Assembly: GCF_017353255.1 (NCBI RefSeq)
Contig: NZ_JAFMYU010000004.1
Location: 62,001 to 126,000, forward strand
Origin: Fibrella aquatilis
Lineage (GTDB): Bacteria; Bacteroidota; Bacteroidia; Cytophagales; Spirosomataceae
Length of the DNA: 64,000 nt
Direction of reading: 5' to 3'
Numbering within the stretch: the stretch's first letter is position 1; the number at the start of each line of letters is the position of its first letter. Shown here in pieces: positions 45,513 to 53,544 of the stretch. The notes beneath the pieces are model-generated. The model saw only the letters and a list, made by a program, of their open reading frames with translations. It made no database searches and was not told where the DNA came from. A program made the translations under genes and the position numbers.

Positions 45513-46868
45513 ATGAAGATCACCGGCATCGAGATTGGTGAGTACCGCCAGTTCAAAAACATCAAGTTCGATTTCACCTACCCAGCAGACTTTCACGACA
45601 AATCAAAAGCAGGGAAGGCGCTGGAGAAGGTATGTTTCATTGGGCAAAGTGGAACGGGGAAGACGACATTATTGAATGCTATTGAGGATCATATATCAGT
45701 TTTGAACCAAGCGTTAAAAAGAAATACCTCAGATCACATTCCATACGAGGAGCTGTCTAACTACTCTTATATTTCTTCTTCATTTCAGTTCCAATTTGCT
45801 TTAAATCAAAAAAACACTATAATTCCCCCACATAAAGGGTTAGGAAGATTTGATCCTGAGTATATTGAAAAAAGTATTTTAAATAGCTTAGATAAAAAAT
45901 CAATAGACTCTTTACTTGAAACTAATAAGCTGTGTATCTGCCTTAGGGAATCCATCGCAAGAGAGGCCGATGCATTCCTTGCCGACCAATCAGAAGCTCC
46001 TCAGTTTTTTTCAGATTTTGTAAAAACTACTACTCAAATTGAGAGGGAGAAAGAAGCATTAAAGAAGCGTTTAAGAGATGCAGGAGACAGGAAAGTAATT
46101 TCACTGGGTGATATGAATTCTCTTTCTATCTGGCAATACCTGCTCGAAGACATCAGCGATTTTGACGAAGTTAGCCTAGTACTATTTAATGAATTGATTA
46201 AAAACATTGAAGACCCTTCTGCGGTAGCACAGACAGCACAAATACAAGAACGCATACGGTCCAAGGAAAATCCTCGTAATAAACTATATGATAATTGCCT
46301 TAAATCTGTTCTTGATAACTTCTTTTTAGAGATAGACCCTAACTATGCGAAAGTCCCTATTGCTTTGCAAACTAAGCAAGGGGTGAAAATCAATGGTGGT
46401 AGCCTTAGCACAGGCACTCGTCAGCTTCTTGCTACGTCCATTCCAATATACAAGTTTGATACGACTGATACAATAATTCTGTTTGACGAACCGGAACGGT
46501 CGCTATTCCCTGACATTCAACGTCAATTAATCAAACACTACACCTCACTTGCCCCCAAAGCACAATTTTTCTTTGCAACCCACTCCCCTATAATTGCAGC
46601 TTCGTTTGAGCCTGAAGAACGGTTTATTCTCCATTTTGACGAAGAAGGCAATGTAAAGTGCCGTAAGGGAGTTGCGCCAATTGGTGACGACCCAAATGAC
46701 ATTTTGAGCGAAGATTTTGGTTTAAATGAGTTGATGCTGGATGAGGGATTAGAAGCTTATGCTCAATATCGAAATTTATTTGTTAAAATAAAAAACGAAC
46801 AAGATCAGAATCGAAAGAATAAACTTATTGCTGAACAAGCTCATCTTGGCAACAAGTATAATTTTTGA
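45513..46868 (+). CDS. ABC/SMC-like ATPase, PtuA-type
   Basis: This 451-residue ATPase resembles PtuA of Septu and the ATPase of retron ATPase-HNH systems. Walker A is GQSGTGKTTLLNA (K50), the signature is GGSLSTGTRQLLA near residue 295, Walker B is ILFDEPERSLFPD near 322 and the H-loop is FFATHSPIIA near 354. A coiled insertion lies between. No nuclease domain is visible in the ATPase itself. The gene is markedly AT-rich compared with its neighbours, pointing to recent transfer. Its stop codon lies 5 bp before the HNH ATG. Confidence 0.85.
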   Translation: MKITGIEIGEYRQFKNIKFDFTYPADFHDKSKAGKALEKVCFIGQSGTGKTTLLNAIEDHISVLNQALKRNTSDHIPYEELSNYSYISSSFQFQFALNQKNTIIPPHKGLGRFDPEYIEKSILNSLDKKSIDSLLETNKLCICLRESIAREADAFLADQSEAPQFFSDFVKTTTQIEREKEALKKRLRDAGDRKVISLGDMNSLSIWQYLLEDISDFDEVSLVLFNELIKNIEDPSAVAQTAQIQERIRSKENPRNKLYDNCLKSVLDNFFLEIDPNYAKVPIALQTKQGVKINGGSLSTGTRQLLATSIPIYKFDTTDTIILFDEPERSLFPDIQRQLIKHYTSLAPKAQFFFATHSPIIAASFEPEERFILHFDEEGNVKCRKGVAPIGDDPNDILSEDFGLNELMLDEGLEAYAQYRNLFVKIKNEQDQNRKNKLIAEQAHLGNKYNF

Positions 46869-46873
46869 TTTTC

Positions 46874-47458
46874 ATGAGAAGAGTAATAAAGTTTGATAAT
46901 TCAGAAATTATCAACAAGAAAATTTCGTATAAAGATGGTGATAATGACGGACTTAGAGAAGCACTAGCTACGGAGCAGAATAGGCTTTGTGCTTATACTG
47001 AGACGTACCTCGGCGCATCAGATGACGCACACATTGAACATTTTAATCCTACACTAAAAAAAACACCTCGTGACAGTTACACCAACTGGTTTTTAGTAAA
47101 GGCACTGTGGAATACGAGAAAATCGACCAAATGGGAAGAGTATCAACCCATATTGTCTCCCACTGCTGAAGATCTGGAAGACCGCATTCTCTACATTCAA
47201 GGAAATTATGTAGTTGATTGGGACGATGAAGAAGCTACCCATCTTTTCGACTTACTCAACCTAGGTAATGAGCGGCTGGCTGAAGAGCGAAAAAGGTACA
47301 TAAAACGTTTGCAAAAGCATATAACAGGCTTACATCAAAACCCGCAACAATATATTGACACGTTGCTGGCTGAATGCCCCGAAGATGTCTATTTCATCCG
47401 GGCCATTCAGGAGGAACTGAACGTAACGGTCAATTTTGATCTGTTAAAGACTAAATGA
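46874..47458 (+). CDS. PtuB-like HNH protein with degenerate zinc site
   Basis: This 194-residue partner of the upstream ATPase aligns with PtuB/TIGR02646-type HNH proteins: LCAYTETYLG, HIEHFNP and NWFLVKALWNTRKS. The catalytic-type His56, Asn80 and Lys83 are kept. Three of the four zinc cysteines are replaced (T42, K76, W79, with C39 left). The ATG at 46874 was chosen over a TTG at 46865. Its TGA overlaps the dxr ATG by 4 bp. Activity as a nuclease is plausible but unproven given the lost zinc ligands. Confidence 0.78.
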   Translation: MRRVIKFDNSEIINKKISYKDGDNDGLREALATEQNRLCAYTETYLGASDDAHIEHFNPTLKKTPRDSYTNWFLVKALWNTRKSTKWEEYQPILSPTAEDLEDRILYIQGNYVVDWDDEEATHLFDLLNLGNERLAEERKRYIKRLQKHITGLHQNPQQYIDTLLAECPEDVYFIRAIQEELNVTVNFDLLKTK

Positions 47459-48633
47459 CAACTAATCCTAAACGCCGCATTGCCATTTTGGGGTCTACCG
47501 GCTCCATTGGTACGCAGGCCATTGACGTGGTGCTGGCGCATCCCGATCAGTTTGAGGTCGAGGTGCTGACCGCCAACCACAACGCCGAGCTGCTAATTGA
47601 ACAGGCCCGGCTGGTGCGGCCTAAGGTAGTCGTAATCTGCGACGAATCTCGCTACCACCAGGTGTTTGCGGGGCTCGATCCGCTTGATATCAAGGTTTAT
47701 GCCGGGCTGGCGGCCATTGCCTCGGTGGTGCAGATGGATAGTATCGACATTGTGCTCACAGCCATGGTGGGCTACGCCGGGCTGCTGCCGACCATGAAGG
47801 CCATTGAGGCGGGGAAGCACATTGCCCTGGCCAACAAGGAGACGCTGGTGGTGGCGGGCGAACTGATTACGCAGATGGCCGCCGCCAAGGGCGTGAACAT
47901 CTACCCCGTCGACTCCGAACATTCGGCCATTTTTCAGTGCCTGGTGGGCGAGTTTCACAACCCTATCGAAAAGATCATCCTGACGGCGTCGGGTGGGCCG
48001 TTTCGGGGGAAAGACCGGGCGTTTCTGGCGGGCGTAACCAAAGCACAGGCCCTGAAACACCCTAACTGGACCATGGGCGCGAAAATTACCATCGACTCGG
48101 CGACGCTCATGAACAAGGGGTTAGAGGTCATCGAAGCCAAATGGCTTTTTGCGCTACGCCCCGATCAGATCGACGTGGTGGTGCATCCGCAGAGCATCGT
48201 GCATTCGCTGGTGCAGTTTGAAGACGGTAGCCTGAAAGCGCAAATGGGCCTGCCCGACATGAAACTGCCCATTCAGTTTGCCCTCGGCTACCCCAATCGG
48301 CTAAAGTCGGACTTCCCCCGGTTCAACTTCGCCAACTACCCGTCGCTCAACTTCGAACAGCCCGACCCGAAGACATTCCGCAACCTGCAACTGGCCTACG
48401 ACGCACTGGAACGGGGGGGCAACATGCCCTGCATTGTCAACGCCGCCAACGAAATCGCGGTGGAGGCTTTCCTCCACGACCGGGTGAGTTTCCTCGGCAT
48501 TTCCGACGTCATTGAAGACGCCATGCAGCGGGCCACATTCGTAGCCAGGCCAACGTATGATGATTACGTGACCTCCGACAGAGAAACCCGCCGGTTAGCG
48601 ACCGAAAAGATTGGTACTTTTGTTGTAAAATAG
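47455..48633 (+). CDS. dxr: 1-deoxy-D-xylulose 5-phosphate reductoisomerase
   Basis: This 392-residue enzyme of the MEP isoprenoid pathway makes methylerythritol phosphate with NADPH. The nucleotide motif ILGSTGSIGTQAIDV, the metal-site residues in VDSEHSAIFQCL, the flexible loop TASGGPFRG and NWTMGAKITIDSATLMNKG are conserved. Its ATG overlaps the stop codon of the HNH gene, so translation is coupled to the inserted cassette. It is followed by IR10 and rseP. Confidence 0.97.
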   Translation: MTTNPKRRIAILGSTGSIGTQAIDVVLAHPDQFEVEVLTANHNAELLIEQARLVRPKVVVICDESRYHQVFAGLDPLDIKVYAGLAAIASVVQMDSIDIVLTAMVGYAGLLPTMKAIEAGKHIALANKETLVVAGELITQMAAAKGVNIYPVDSEHSAIFQCLVGEFHNPIEKIILTASGGPFRGKDRAFLAGVTKAQALKHPNWTMGAKITIDSATLMNKGLEVIEAKWLFALRPDQIDVVVHPQSIVHSLVQFEDGSLKAQMGLPDMKLPIQFALGYPNRLKSDFPRFNFANYPSLNFEQPDPKTFRNLQLAYDALERGGNMPCIVNAANEIAVEAFLHDRVSFLGISDVIEDAMQRATFVARPTYDDYVTSDRETRRLATEKIGTFVVK

Positions 48634-48641
48634 ACGTTAGA

Positions 48642-48711
48642 ACTTGGATGTTGGACCCTGGACTTTGCCTGTTGGCCCTGTAATCCAAAACCCAGCGTCC
48701 ATTGTCCAAAT
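48642..48711. repeat. IR10: heptad-armed inverted repeat between dxr and rseP
   Basis: The unit resembles TTGGATG or TTGGACC, period 7, five units on the left. The right arm (48682-48711) pairs with the left at roughly 20 of 26 positions, so this copy is partly decayed. It starts 8 bp past the dxr stop codon and ends 8 bp before the rseP start codon. Confidence 0.72.
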
Positions 48712-48719
48712 ACCTTTAG

Positions 48720-50042
48720 ATGGAAACAGTAATCATGGTTGGTCAGCTGTTGCTGGCCTTGTCAATTTTGGTAGGTCTCCACGAGTTGGGGCATCTGGTA
48801 GCCGCCCGTATGTTTGGCATGCGGGTGGAGCAATATTTTATTGGCTTCCCACCCAAAGTATTCAGCTTCAAAAAAGGCGACACCGAATACGGCCTCGGCG
48901 CTATTCCGCTGGGGGGATTCGTGAAAATTTCGGGCATGATCGACGAGTCGCTGGATACCGAGGCGATGGCGCAGGAGCCGAAGCCGTATGAGTTCCGGGC
49001 TAAACCCGCCTGGCAGCGGCTGGTGGTCATGCTGGGCGGCATTATCGTCAACATCATCACAGGCATTGTCATCTTCGTGTCGCTGATCTACAGCCTCGGG
49101 AGTACCTACATTGCCTCACGCGATGCCAAATTCGGCATTGTGGCCCTGGAGTACGGCAAACAAATTGGTCTGAAAACCGGCGACCACATTGTTGAGATCA
49201 ACGGCAAACCCTTCGATAACATTGCCGATGTGACCAGCCCCGACGTGCTACTGGGCAACAACAGCTACTACACGATTGAGCGCCCCACGGCTGGTGGCAG
49301 TCTGGAGCAGATTCGGGTCGACGTGCCCAATGATATGGTGGCTAAGTTCTCGGACAAAGAGAGCGCCGCGAATTTTATTCAGCCCATCTTTCCGTTCAAT
49401 ATCGGCGAAGTAGAACCCGGTTCTGCGGCCGCCAAAGCCGGTTTAAAAGCTGATGACCGCATTACGAGTGTCAATGGCAAACCCACTGCCTTTTTCCACG
49501 AAGTGCAGGAGGTTATCCGGGCCAATAAAGGCAAGCAAATCACGCTTGGTGTGCAGCGCGGTACCCAGTCGCTCACCCTTAAGCCTACCGTTTCGGCGGA
49601 GGGTACAGTTGGTTTTCGCCCCAATTCGCTGTTGAAAGAAACCCACGTCGATTACACCTTCGGCGAAGCCCTGAGCAAGGGCACCGAGCGGGCTTTTGGC
49701 GTGATTTATGACAACATCCGGGGCTTTGGCAAAATCTTCAAGGGTCAGATTTCACCCTCGAAGGCACTCAGCGGCCCCGTGGGCATTGCCAAAATGTTTG
49801 GTGGTGTCTGGGACTGGACCCGGTTCTGGTCACTGGCGGGCCTACTCTCTATGGCGCTGGCGTTTATGAATGCCCTGCCCATCCCCGCCCTCGACGGTGG
49901 CCACGCCACGATGTTGCTCTACGAAATCGTATCGGGCCGCAAACCGTCTGATAAATTCGTAGAAGGTGCCCAACGCGTAGGCATGGTGTTGCTGCTGGGC
50001 CTGATGGCGTTTGCGTTCCTGAATGATATCTTTTTTAAGTAG
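48720..50042 (+). CDS. rseP: RseP-type site-2 zinc metalloprotease
   Basis: This 440-residue intramembrane protease cleaves anti-sigma factors and similar substrates. The zinc motif HELGHLVAARMFG lies in the first membrane segment, and the second metal ligand motif is NALPIPALDGGH. A PDZ domain (EVEPGSAAAKAGLKADDRIT) sits in the middle, and hydrophobic segments flank both ends. It follows dxr, a conserved arrangement. TACCTTTA at 48711 directly precedes the start codon but does not fit the N4 spacing seen elsewhere. Confidence 0.95.
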   Translation: METVIMVGQLLLALSILVGLHELGHLVAARMFGMRVEQYFIGFPPKVFSFKKGDTEYGLGAIPLGGFVKISGMIDESLDTEAMAQEPKPYEFRAKPAWQRLVVMLGGIIVNIITGIVIFVSLIYSLGSTYIASRDAKFGIVALEYGKQIGLKTGDHIVEINGKPFDNIADVTSPDVLLGNNSYYTIERPTAGGSLEQIRVDVPNDMVAKFSDKESAANFIQPIFPFNIGEVEPGSAAAKAGLKADDRITSVNGKPTAFFHEVQEVIRANKGKQITLGVQRGTQSLTLKPTVSAEGTVGFRPNSLLKETHVDYTFGEALSKGTERAFGVIYDNIRGFGKIFKGQISPSKALSGPVGIAKMFGGVWDWTRFWSLAGLLSMALAFMNALPIPALDGGHATMLLYEIVSGRKPSDKFVEGAQRVGMVLLLGLMAFAFLNDIFFK

Positions 50043-50048
50043 GTGGGA

Positions 50049-50645
50049 ATGAGAAAAACAATAAACAATGAACAATGTACAATGCACAATGTACAATGGG
50101 CTGACCGGTCCGCCGGCGCGGCGGGAGTTTGCTTGCGTCAGCCCATTGTACATTGTGCATTGTTCATTGTTCATTGTTTATTGTTCATTCTCTTCTCCTG
50201 CTTCACCTTCCACCCCTTCCACACCAGCCTGACGCAAATGGAGTTTGACCCTAAGAGTCAAACTTTCGAGATCAGTGTGCGGGTGTTTACGGATGATTTC
50301 GAGACAGCACTCACCAAAGAGAATGGTGGCAAACCCCTGCACCTCAACCTAGGGCAGAAGCAGGATAAGCTCGTTGAGCAGTATGTACGCAAGCATTTTG
50401 CTGTGGCTGGTGCCGACCGTAAACCTATACCTGTCACTTACGTGGGTTACGAGCAGGAAGCCGACGCCCAGTGGGTTTATCTGGAAATGCCGTATGCTGG
50501 CAAATCACAGAACGTATTCATAAAACAAGATTTATTCATAGATTTATTCGCAGATCAGGTTAACTTGGTGACGATTCAACTAAATCAAGTCAAGAAAACA
50601 GTTGTGTTCCGAAACAATCAGCCGGTGCAGGCGGTAACGCTTTAA
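50049..50645 (+). CDS. DUF6702 family protein with element-derived N-terminus
   Basis: The conserved part begins FHPFHTSLTQMEFDPKSQTF and continues to ISVRVFTDDFETAL and YVGYEQEADAQWVYLEMP, as in DUF6702 proteins, which are exported and of unknown role. The hydrophobic leader (IVHCALFIVHCLLFILFSC) is encoded by the right arm of IR11. It shows a 7-residue period produced by the 7-bp DNA unit. The ATG at 50049 lies in the left arm of the same IR. A TTG inside the right arm (near 50160) is an alternative start giving a conventional signal peptide. The true start is uncertain. Confidence 0.78.
   Translation: MRKTINNEQCTMHNVQWADRSAGAAGVCLRQPIVHCALFIVHCLLFILFSCFTFHPFHTSLTQMEFDPKSQTFEISVRVFTDDFETALTKENGGKPLHLNLGQKQDKLVEQYVRKHFAVAGADRKPIPVTYVGYEQEADAQWVYLEMPYAGKSQNVFIKQDLFIDLFADQVNLVTIQLNQVKKTVVFRNNQPVQAVTL
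50051..50193. repeat. IR11: heptad-armed inverted repeat fused to a coding region
   Basis: The unit is AACAATG/CATTGTT, period 7, about seven copies per arm. The left arm 50051-50104 and right arm 50138-50193 pair almost completely. The loop (50105-50137) contains GGTCCGCCGG and AGTTTGC. Together with the adjoining GCGTCAGC (50135-50142) it forms a core of about 37 bp shared with IR5. It starts 9 bp past the rseP stop codon. Confidence 0.92.
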
Positions 50646-50812
50646 TGTTACCTTGCACTATATACACTCGTCAACAGATACAGTGCGCGTAATTAAGCAA
50701 TGCGTCAGTTGAAACAGGCTGGCACACTCCTTGACGCCCTTATTGGTCCTTGCCCACTCATCACAGTTTTCCTCTTTCCATGTAAATACACTGCCAGTTT
50801 GGCAGGCGTACT

Positions 50813-53410
50813 ATGATGTTTCCCCACAATATGGCATCAGACTTATTTCTGGCCGACAATGATTTAGATAGTATTGAAATGATTCCGCTTGGTTCGCCCG
50901 ATGGCGACGACGCGGATTATGAAATACCCGAAAACCTACCCATTCTGCCCGTTCGTAACACCGTACTCTTTCCCGGTATGGTGGTGCCTGTTACCGTTGG
51001 ACGGCAAAAATCGGTGCGGTTGGTGAAGAAAGCGTATAAGGGCAACCGGATTATTGGCGTGGTAGCGCAGGCCAATCAGCAAAAAGACGAACCTACCCCC
51101 GACGACCTTTACCGGTTAGGTACGGTGGCTTATATCATCAAGATGATTACCCTGCCCGATGGCAATATCACGATCATCATCCAGGGCAAAAAGCGGTTTG
51201 AAATTGGCAAGATCACCCAGGAAGACCCCTTCATGACGGCCAACGTGCGGCCCATTGACGATTCGTTTAGTAATTCAGGCAAAAAAGAAGGTAAAGCCCT
51301 GATTCAGACCCTGAAAGAAGCCGCCTACAAGATTTTGCGCCTCAATCCCGAAATCCCTCAGGAGGCCCGCATTGCGCTCGACAACATTGAAAGCCCTATG
51401 TTTCTGGTGCATTTCCTGTCGTCGAACATCAACGCCGACGTGGCCGACAAACAGCGGCTGCTCGAAAAAACCGAGGGTGCCCAACAGGCGCAGCTCCTGC
51501 TCGAATACATGCTGAAGGAGGTACAGTTGCTGGAACTGAAACGCGAAATTCAGAGCAAAGCCAGCCTCGACCTCGATCAGCAACAGCGCGACTACTACCT
51601 GCGGCAACAGATGAAAGTGCTTCAGGATGAGCTGGGTATGGACACACCCGACCGTGAGCTGGACGAACTCCGGGCCAAAGCCGCCAAGAAAAATTGGTCG
51701 AAGCCCATCCGGGAGCATTTTGACAAAGAACTGGCTAAACTCCAGCGCAGCAACCCTATGGCCCCCGAATACCCGGTTACGATGAACTACATCGAACTGA
51801 TGGTAGACCTACCCTGGAACGAGTACACGAAAGATAATTTTGACCTGAAACGGGCGCAGAAAATCCTGGACGGCGACCACTTCGGGCTGGAAAAAGTAAA
51901 AGAACGCATCATTGAATATCTGGCCGTGCTAAAGCTCAAATCCGAGCGGCAGTCGGAGGCACTGGCCGCGCAGGAGGCCGCCCACGAAGCAGCCGGTACG
52001 GCTGCCAACGGGGTAAATGGCCGCAGCCGCGACGCCAAACACCGGCACAACCCAGAGGCGATGAAAGCACCGATTCTGTGTTTGTATGGTCCGCCGGGCG
52101 TGGGTAAAACCTCACTGGGGCGGTCTATTGCCAAAGCGCTGGGCCGCAAATACAGCCGGATGGCCCTGGGTGGCGTACACGACGAAGCCGAAATTCGGGG
52201 GCACCGAAAGACCTACATCGGGGCCATGCCAGGCAAAATTATCCAGAACATCCGCAAAACGGGTGCGTCGAACCCGGTATTCATCCTGGACGAAATAGAC
52301 AAAGTAAGCAGCGATTTCCGGGGTGATCCCTCGTCGGCGTTACTGGAAGTGCTTGATCCTGAGCAGAATTCAACGTTTGTGGATAATTACCTCGACGTGG
52401 AGTTTGACCTCTCGAAAGTTTTGTTTATTGCCACTGCCAACTCGCTTGACACCATCCACCCCGCCCTGCGCGACCGGATGGAGATCATCGACATTACGGG
52501 CTATACCGTGGAAGAGAAAGTGCAGATTGCCAAGAAGTACCTCGTGCCCAAGCAACGCAAAGAACACGGCCTGAAAACGAAAGATCTTCAGATCGACGAC
52601 AAGGCTGTGGTGAAGATTGTGGAAGGTTACACCCGGGAGTCGGGCGTACGGAACCTGGAGCAGAAAATTGGTGCGATGGTACGCAAGATTGCCAAATCAA
52701 TCGCCATGGATGAGACCTACGAACACCACATTCGCCCCACCGACGTGACGCGCCTGTTGGGTACGGAAGTGTTCGATAAGGACATCTATTCCGACGACGA
52801 CATTGCGGGCATCGTGACGGGCCTGGCCTGGACACAGGTGGGTGGCGAGATTTTGCTCATCGAGAGTAGTCTGAGCCGGGGTAAAGGTGCCCTGACGCTC
52901 TCGGGACAGCTCGGCGACGTGATGAAAGAGTCGGCCATGACGGCCCTCTCCTACCTCAAAGCCCATGCCGATGACCTAGGCATCGACTACCGCATTTTCA
53001 GCCATTACGACCTCCACGTCCACGTACCGGCGGGCGCCGTACCGAAAGACGGACCTTCGGCGGGGATTACGATGGTCACGTCGATGGCCTCAATCTATAC
53101 GCAGCGCAAGGTGAGGCCCTTTTTGGCCATGACCGGCGAGGTAACCCTGCGCGGCAAGGTGCTACCCGTGGGGGGTATTAAAGAGAAGATTCTGGCAGCT
53201 AACCGGGCGGGGGTGAAAGAGATCATTCTCTGCACCAAAAACCGTAAGGACATTGAAGAAATCAACTCAGCTTATATTAAAGAACTTACCTTCCATTACG
53301 CCGACACCGTAGGTCAGGTGCTGGACATAGCGCTGTTACCCCAAACCGTCAGCCGTCCCCTGAAATTCATCTTACCTGAAGAAAAACCAGAGACAGATAA
53401 GGCATATTGA
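50813..53410 (+). CDS. lon: ATP-dependent protease La
   Basis: This 865-residue cytoplasmic AAA+ protease degrades misfolded and regulatory proteins. The N-terminal LON substrate domain begins near residue 40 ([19 protein letters not shown]). Walker [11 protein letters not shown] is near residue 426 and Walker B is [11 protein letters not shown]. The serine-lysine dyad is in PKDGPSAG (Ser near 748) and [16 protein letters not shown]. The start may be 50813 or the ATG at 50831 (MASDLFL). It is monocistronic, with a strong terminator. Confidence 0.96.
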   Translation: MMFPHNMASDLFLADNDLDSIEMIPLGSPDGDDADYEIPENLPILPVRNTVLFPGMVVPVTVGRQKSVRLVKKAYKGNRIIGVVAQANQQKDEPTPDDLYRLGTVAYIIKMITLPDGNITIIIQGKKRFEIGKITQEDPFMTANVRPIDDSFSNSGKKEGKALIQTLKEAAYKILRLNPEIPQEARIALDNIESPMFLVHFLSSNINADVADKQRLLEKTEGAQQAQLLLEYMLKEVQLLELKREIQSKASLDLDQQQRDYYLRQQMKVLQDELGMDTPDRELDELRAKAAKKNWSKPIREHFDKELAKLQRSNPMAPEYPVTMNYIELMVDLPWNEYTKDNFDLKRAQKILDGDHFGLEKVKERIIEYLAVLKLKSERQSEALAAQEAAHEAAGTAANGVNGRSRDAKHRHNPEAMKAPILCLYGPPGVGKTSLGRSIAKALGRKYSRMALGGVHDEAEIRGHRKTYIGAMPGKIIQNIRKTGASNPVFILDEIDKVSSDFRGDPSSALLEVLDPEQNSTFVDNYLDVEFDLSKVLFIATANSLDTIHPALRDRMEIIDITGYTVEEKVQIAKKYLVPKQRKEHGLKTKDLQIDDKAVVKIVEGYTRESGVRNLEQKIGAMVRKIAKSIAMDETYEHHIRPTDVTRLLGTEVFDKDIYSDDDIAGIVTGLAWTQVGGEILLIESSLSRGKGALTLSGQLGDVMKESAMTALSYLKAHADDLGIDYRIFSHYDLHVHVPAGAVPKDGPSAGITMVTSMASIYTQRKVRPFLAMTGEVTLRGKVLPVGGIKEKILAANRAGVKEIILCTKNRKDIEEINSAYIKELTFHYADTVGQVLDIALLPQTVSRPLKFILPEEKPETDKAY

Positions 53411-53429
53411 GCATTCATTTTTAGGTATA

Positions 53430-53473
53430 AGTAAAAGAGGGAACCGGCTAGCTAGCCGGTTCCCTCTTTTACT
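53430..53473. terminator. Perfect 44-bp palindromic terminator
   Basis: AGTAAAAGAGGGAACCGGCT and its exact complement meet at AGCT. A- and T-rich ends allow action on both strands, between the convergent lon and siderophore receptor genes. Confidence 0.92.
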
Positions 53474-53544
53474 GGTGTCAGGTCGGGAATCTGATGACAC
53501 CCTTACCACATCATTCTGTTTTAGAATGGGTCAGTCAACTACAC

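Noticed and set aside
50720-50734. TGGCAC-N5-TTGA before lon, resembling a sigma-54 site
   Set aside because: The -12 GC is missing and no activator-binding repeats or sigma-54 partner were seen. It fits chance.
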